From Strigops habroptila (lineage: Eukaryota; Chordata; Aves; Psittaciformes; Psittacidae): a stretch of 64,000 nucleotides of DNA. How positions within the stretch are numbered: position 1 is the stretch's first letter; the number at the start of each line of letters is the position of its first letter. This document shows positions 61,053 through 64,000 of the stretch, one piece after another. The notes below the pieces were generated by a model. It ran no database searches and had not been told where the DNA came from. It saw only the letters and a program-made list of their open reading frames with translations. The stretch spans positions 25,744,995 to 25,808,994 of the forward strand of contig NC_044277.2 in the NCBI RefSeq assembly GCF_004027225.2, in the 5' to 3' direction. The position numbers and the translations under genes were made by a program.

Positions 61053-62852
61053 ATGGTGATTATTTGGCTCTCAGACGTGTTGCGCTTGATCTCAGAGTTT
61101 CAGCATGTTGTACCTTACTTACAGCCACTATTTGCTGTTTTAGCGTTTATCGGCTGGGGGGCCTGGGCTAAGGTTCTTGTTTCACTGTACTTCATGGTAA
61201 TGACTTGTAATACAATAGACTCATTGATCATGAAACTGGTCTGGTTTGTGCTTCCAGCGTGGCCATCACCACTATACATTGGGAGGTATATAATGAAATA
61301 TTTTAGCAATTGCATATCTTTTTTTTTCTCCTCGGGGGGTAAACTTACGAAGGAAGCATTCTCTTTCACCCCCCGTTCCCCCACCAGCCTATTTGCAACA
61401 GCAATTGAGAGTTCTGAAGGTTTTAGATGGCCTTTGAGTACCCTTGAAACCTGCCTGCTGATTGTGCTGGGGATCAGCATGTTGGCAAACATACGGAGTG
61501 TGTTTTACCCACGGCCATCCCGTCGTAGGAACATCCTATTTCGTTTAATGTCAAAAATTCAGCAGTATCAGGTTCGAATCTGGTCTAGGGTTAGACGACG
61601 ATATAGGAGGACCACCAGGAGATTTTCCCTGAGGCTGGACAGTTATGAGTGGCAGGGTGTGTGGGATAGTATGGGCAAGTACCTAGGCCAGTGGGCCCCT
61701 CCAGTGCTTTGGAACTTCACCACTGAACAAGTGCAACATCCGGAAAAACTAGTAAAACACTTAAACGAGGTGTGCTGTCGTCCTGGTTATACCAGAGAGG
61801 GACAAATTTTGGCAACGTGCTGGGGCTTGGCCTATGCCTACAGAGCCCTGCTCAACACTATCCAGCACCTTCAAAGGGAAAAAAATGTCTCTGGATCTGA
61901 TGGCAAAGCAACAGACAACGCAGCTATGCCAACTACAAGCACAGCAGCTACTCAGACCCTGACCACAACAGTCAACACAGCTACTCCAAGTACAGCAGCT
62001 ACATCAACCCCAGTGACAAGCACAACAGCTACTCAAACCCTGACCACAACAGACAACGCAACTACTCCAACTTCAAATACAGCAGTTACACCAACCCCAG
62101 TGACAAGCACAACAGCTACTCAAACCCCGACAGCAACAGACAATGTGGCTACTCCAAGCACCGCAGCCACACCAACCCCAGTGACAAGCACAGTAGCTAC
62201 TCAAACCCTGACAGCAACAGACAATATAGCTACTCCAAGCACCACAGCTACACCAACCCCAGTGACATGCACAGTAGCTATTCAAACCCCGACAGCAACA
62301 GACAATATGGCTACTCCAAGCACTGCAGCTACACCAACCCCAGTGACAAGCACAGTAGCTACTCAAACCCCGACAGCAACAGATAATGCAGCTGTTGGTG
62401 TTACTCAACTCCCAAGCACAACAGCTGCACCAACCCCAGCAATAGACATTGCAACCACTCCAATCCTAGTGGCAGACACTGCAGCCACTCCAACCACAGT
62501 GACAAACACTGCAGCTAAACCAAATGTCCAGTTTGTGACAATGTCTGTTGCCCCTGTAAGCAAAAGCAAACGAAAGGCACAAAGAGCAACCCGTGAAGCG
62601 AAGAAAGATGAAGACCCAGTGCCATTACTATATGCAACAGCACCTGAACAAGAGTTACTACTACGTGGGTCAGAGGAAGAGGAAGAAGAAGAAGAGGTCA
62701 CTTCTCGACCCCGGACCTCAACCGAACTACGGAAAATGCGAAAAGATTTCACCCGTCTTCCAGGGGAGCACATTGTCACCTGGTTGCTCCGGTGCTGGGA
62801 CAATGGGGCCCTGAGCAACAACAAGCCTTTGAACAAATTAAACGAGAAATAG
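61053..62852 (+). CDS. Gag-position ORF with hydrophobic N-terminus and Thr-rich repeat
   Basis: 599 codons from the first ATG after the PBS, which has A at -3 and G at +4. The frame is open from further upstream but has no earlier ATG. In order: hydrophobic segments at about residues 21-50, 56-70 and 131-146 that could be membrane-spanning; an Arg-rich cluster RRRYRRTTRR (181-190); a likely helical domain (200-275); a Thr/Ala/Pro-rich tandem repeat (311-447); a Lys/Arg-rich stretch; a run of Glu; and a terminal helix with TRLPGEHIVTWLLRCWDNG, which resembles a capsid-type Gag segment. The last dozen residues are out-of-frame readthrough into pol sequence. No CCHC knuckle. Calling it Gag is inference from position and the last segment. 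Confidence 0.7.
   Translation: MVIIWLSDVLRLISEFQHVVPYLQPLFAVLAFIGWGAWAKVLVSLYFMVMTCNTIDSLIMKLVWFVLPAWPSPLYIGRYIMKYFSNCISFFFSSGGKLTKEAFSFTPRSPTSLFATAIESSEGFRWPLSTLETCLLIVLGISMLANIRSVFYPRPSRRRNILFRLMSKIQQYQVRIWSRVRRRYRRTTRRFSLRLDSYEWQGVWDSMGKYLGQWAPPVLWNFTTEQVQHPEKLVKHLNEVCCRPGYTREGQILATCWGLAYAYRALLNTIQHLQREKNVSGSDGKATDNAAMPTTSTAATQTLTTTVNTATPSTAATSTPVTSTTATQTLTTTDNATTPTSNTAVTPTPVTSTTATQTPTATDNVATPSTAATPTPVTSTVATQTLTATDNIATPSTTATPTPVTCTVAIQTPTATDNMATPSTAATPTPVTSTVATQTPTATDNAAVGVTQLPSTTAAPTPAIDIATTPILVADTAATPTTVTNTAAKPNVQFVTMSVAPVSKSKRKAQRATREAKKDEDPVPLLYATAPEQELLLRGSEEEEEEEEVTSRPRTSTELRKMRKDFTRLPGEHIVTWLLRCWDNGALSNNKPLNKLNEK
61983..62393 (+). repeat. 81-bp coding minisatellite (Thr-rich)
   Basis: Five tandem units of 27, 29, 27, 27 and 27 codons, built on TPSTAATPTPVTSTVATQ followed by TPTATDN. 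The frame is preserved throughout and units 3-5 are nearly identical. A degenerate half unit precedes it and degenerate remnants follow to about 62,520. The product would be mucin-like. Confidence 0.92.
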
Positions 62853-64000
62853 TTCATGCAGTAGCCCTTGGACCAGTCCGGGCCGGGCCAGATGTGAAAA
62901 ATGTGCTCTATACCGCAGCTGGGGAGAATGGTCCTACCTGGAGCCTCTGGCAGAAAGCTCCAGGGGAGACTCGAGGTCGACCCCTTGGCTTTTGGAGTCG
63001 GGGATATAAAGGATCCGAGGCCAGCTACACTCCCACTGAAAAAGAGATACTGGCAGCCTATGAAGGGGTTCGAGCTGCCTCAGAAGTGATCGGAACTGAA
63101 GCGCAGCTCCTCCTGGCACCCCGGTTGCCTGTGCTGGGCTGGATGTTCAAAGGCAGGGTCTCCTCTACACATCATGCAACTGATGCTACATGGAGTAAGT
63201 GGGCCGCACTAATTACACAACGAGCTCGAATAGGAAATCCCAGTCATCCAGGAATTCTAGAAGTCATCATGGACTGGCCAGAGGGCAAAGATTTTGGGAT
63301 GTCACCAGAAGAGGAGGTGACGCGTGCTGAAGAGGCCCCACCATATAATGAACTGTCAGAGAGTGAAAAGCAATATGCCTTGTTTACTGATGGGTCCTGC
63401 CGTATTGTGGGAAAGCATCGGAGATGGAAGGCAGCTGTGTGGAGTCCCCTGCGACAAGTTGCAGAAACTGCTGAGGGAGAGGGTGAATCGAGTCAATTTG
63501 CAGAGGTGAAAGCCATCCAGCTGGCCTTGGACATTGCTGAACGAGAAAAATGGCCAGTACTTTATCTCTATACTGACTCATGGATGGTGGCAAATGCCCT
63601 GTGGGGGTGGTTGCAGCAATGGAAGCAGAGCAACTGGCAACGCAGAAGTAAGCCCATCTGGGCTGCTGCATTGTGGCAAGATATCGCTGCTCGGGTGCAG
63701 AACCTGGTGGTGAAGGTACGCCACGTAGATGCTCATGTACCCAAGAGTCGGGCCACTGAGGAACACCAGAATAACCAGCAAGTGGATAAAGCTGCTAAGA
63801 TTAAAGTGGCTCAGATGGACTTGGTTTGGCAACATAAGGGTGAATTATTTTTAGCCCGGTGGGCCCATGACACCTCAGGCCATCAAGGCAGAGATGCAAC
63901 ATATAGATGGGCTCGTGATCGAGGGGTGGACTTAACGATGGACACTATTGCCCAGGTTATTCACGAATGTGAAACATGTGCTGCAATTAAGCAAGCCAAG
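62798..64000 (+). CDS. pol: pol fragment: RT end, RNase H, integrase N-terminus (partial)
   Basis: A continuous open frame, two bases off the gag frame, from about 62,798 to the window edge, without its own ATG. It starts in the RT thumb/connection region (EQQQAFEQIKREI) and passes through SYTPTEKEILAAYEG. The RNase H domain has acidic residues at 63389 (TDGS), 63503 (FAEVKA), 63575 (YTDSW) and 63785 (QVDKAA), so the catalytic tetrad looks intact. The integrase HHCC zinc finger follows: H63866-x4-H63881-x28-C63968-x2-C63977. Protease and the RT active site are missing. No stop or frameshift in 400 codons. Confidence 0.9.

Larger units (their letters stand above)
60372..64000 (+). mobile_element. 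Endogenous retrovirus, 5' part, internally deleted, runs off the window
   Basis: Order: LTR (60372-60942), 8-base spacer, primer-binding site (60951-60973), 79-base leader, a gag-position ORF (61053-62852), then pol from the end of RT through RNase H into the integrase zinc-binding domain at the right edge. Absent are Gag zinc knuckles, protease and the RT catalytic core, so the copy cannot be autonomous as read. The 3' LTR and target-site duplication lie beyond the window. The tRNA-Lys primer hints at a class II-like or spuma-like lineage, but family assignment needs a search. Confidence 0.93.

Noticed and set aside
62073-62408. Minus-strand ORF of repeated Cys/Trp-rich units
   Set aside because: It is the antisense reading of the Thr-rich minisatellite; its repeats are a by-product.
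1-64000. CRISPR arrays, operons, tRNA or rRNA genes
   Set aside because: The sequence is vertebrate nuclear DNA. No repeat-spacer array or recognisable structural RNA gene was seen; the only tRNA-like signal is the retroviral primer-binding site.

Overview
The window looks like bird nuclear DNA. It is AT-rich, intron-containing vertebrate sequence with CR1 LINE tails in both orientations, one sharp CpG island, and an LTR-retrovirus family present both as a solo LTR and as a provirus. The species cannot be fixed from sequence alone. The two host genes are identified by exon-by-exon similarity to the vertebrate proteins, recalled and not searched.

Layout. (1) 1 to about 12,995, plus strand: the 3' half of NBN (nibrin). 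There are eleven exons, equivalent to human exons 6-16, running from the second BRCT repeat to the ATM-binding C-terminus. They sum to an uninterrupted 567 codons plus stop. A solo LTR (8151-8773) sits in sense orientation in intron 12. (2) About 13.0-21.66 kb: the interval between two convergent genes. It probably holds the OSGIN2 3' UTR, plus CR1 fragments and a decayed retroviral-looking patch. (3) 21,657-35,487, minus strand: complete OSGIN2, six coding exons whose phases all join to a 555-codon reading frame. Exon 1 lies in a CpG island (about 35.05-36.1 kb) that is its promoter. The tail-to-tail NBN/OSGIN2 pair matches the human chromosome 8 arrangement as I recall it. (4) About 36.1-60.37 kb: gene-poor, AT-rich sequence with one 0.6 kb CR1 copy, simple repeats, an unidentified decayed coding-like patch near 55.1-55.5 kb and a possible ancient repeat near 52.4 kb. 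(5) 60,372 to the right edge: the 5' part of an endogenous retrovirus. It has an LTR, a primer-binding site matching tRNA-Lys(CUU), a 599-codon Gag-position ORF with membrane-like segments and a Thr-rich 81-bp minisatellite, then directly a pol fragment (RT end, RNase H, start of integrase) in another frame. The end of gag, the protease and most of RT are absent, so the copy is internally deleted. Its 3' end lies outside the window.

The two host genes have unrelated jobs (DNA double-strand-break sensing; a predicted flavin oxidoreductase linked to growth inhibition) and share only the locus. The least ordinary content is the provirus, in particular its leading ORF and the apparent microhomology deletion.
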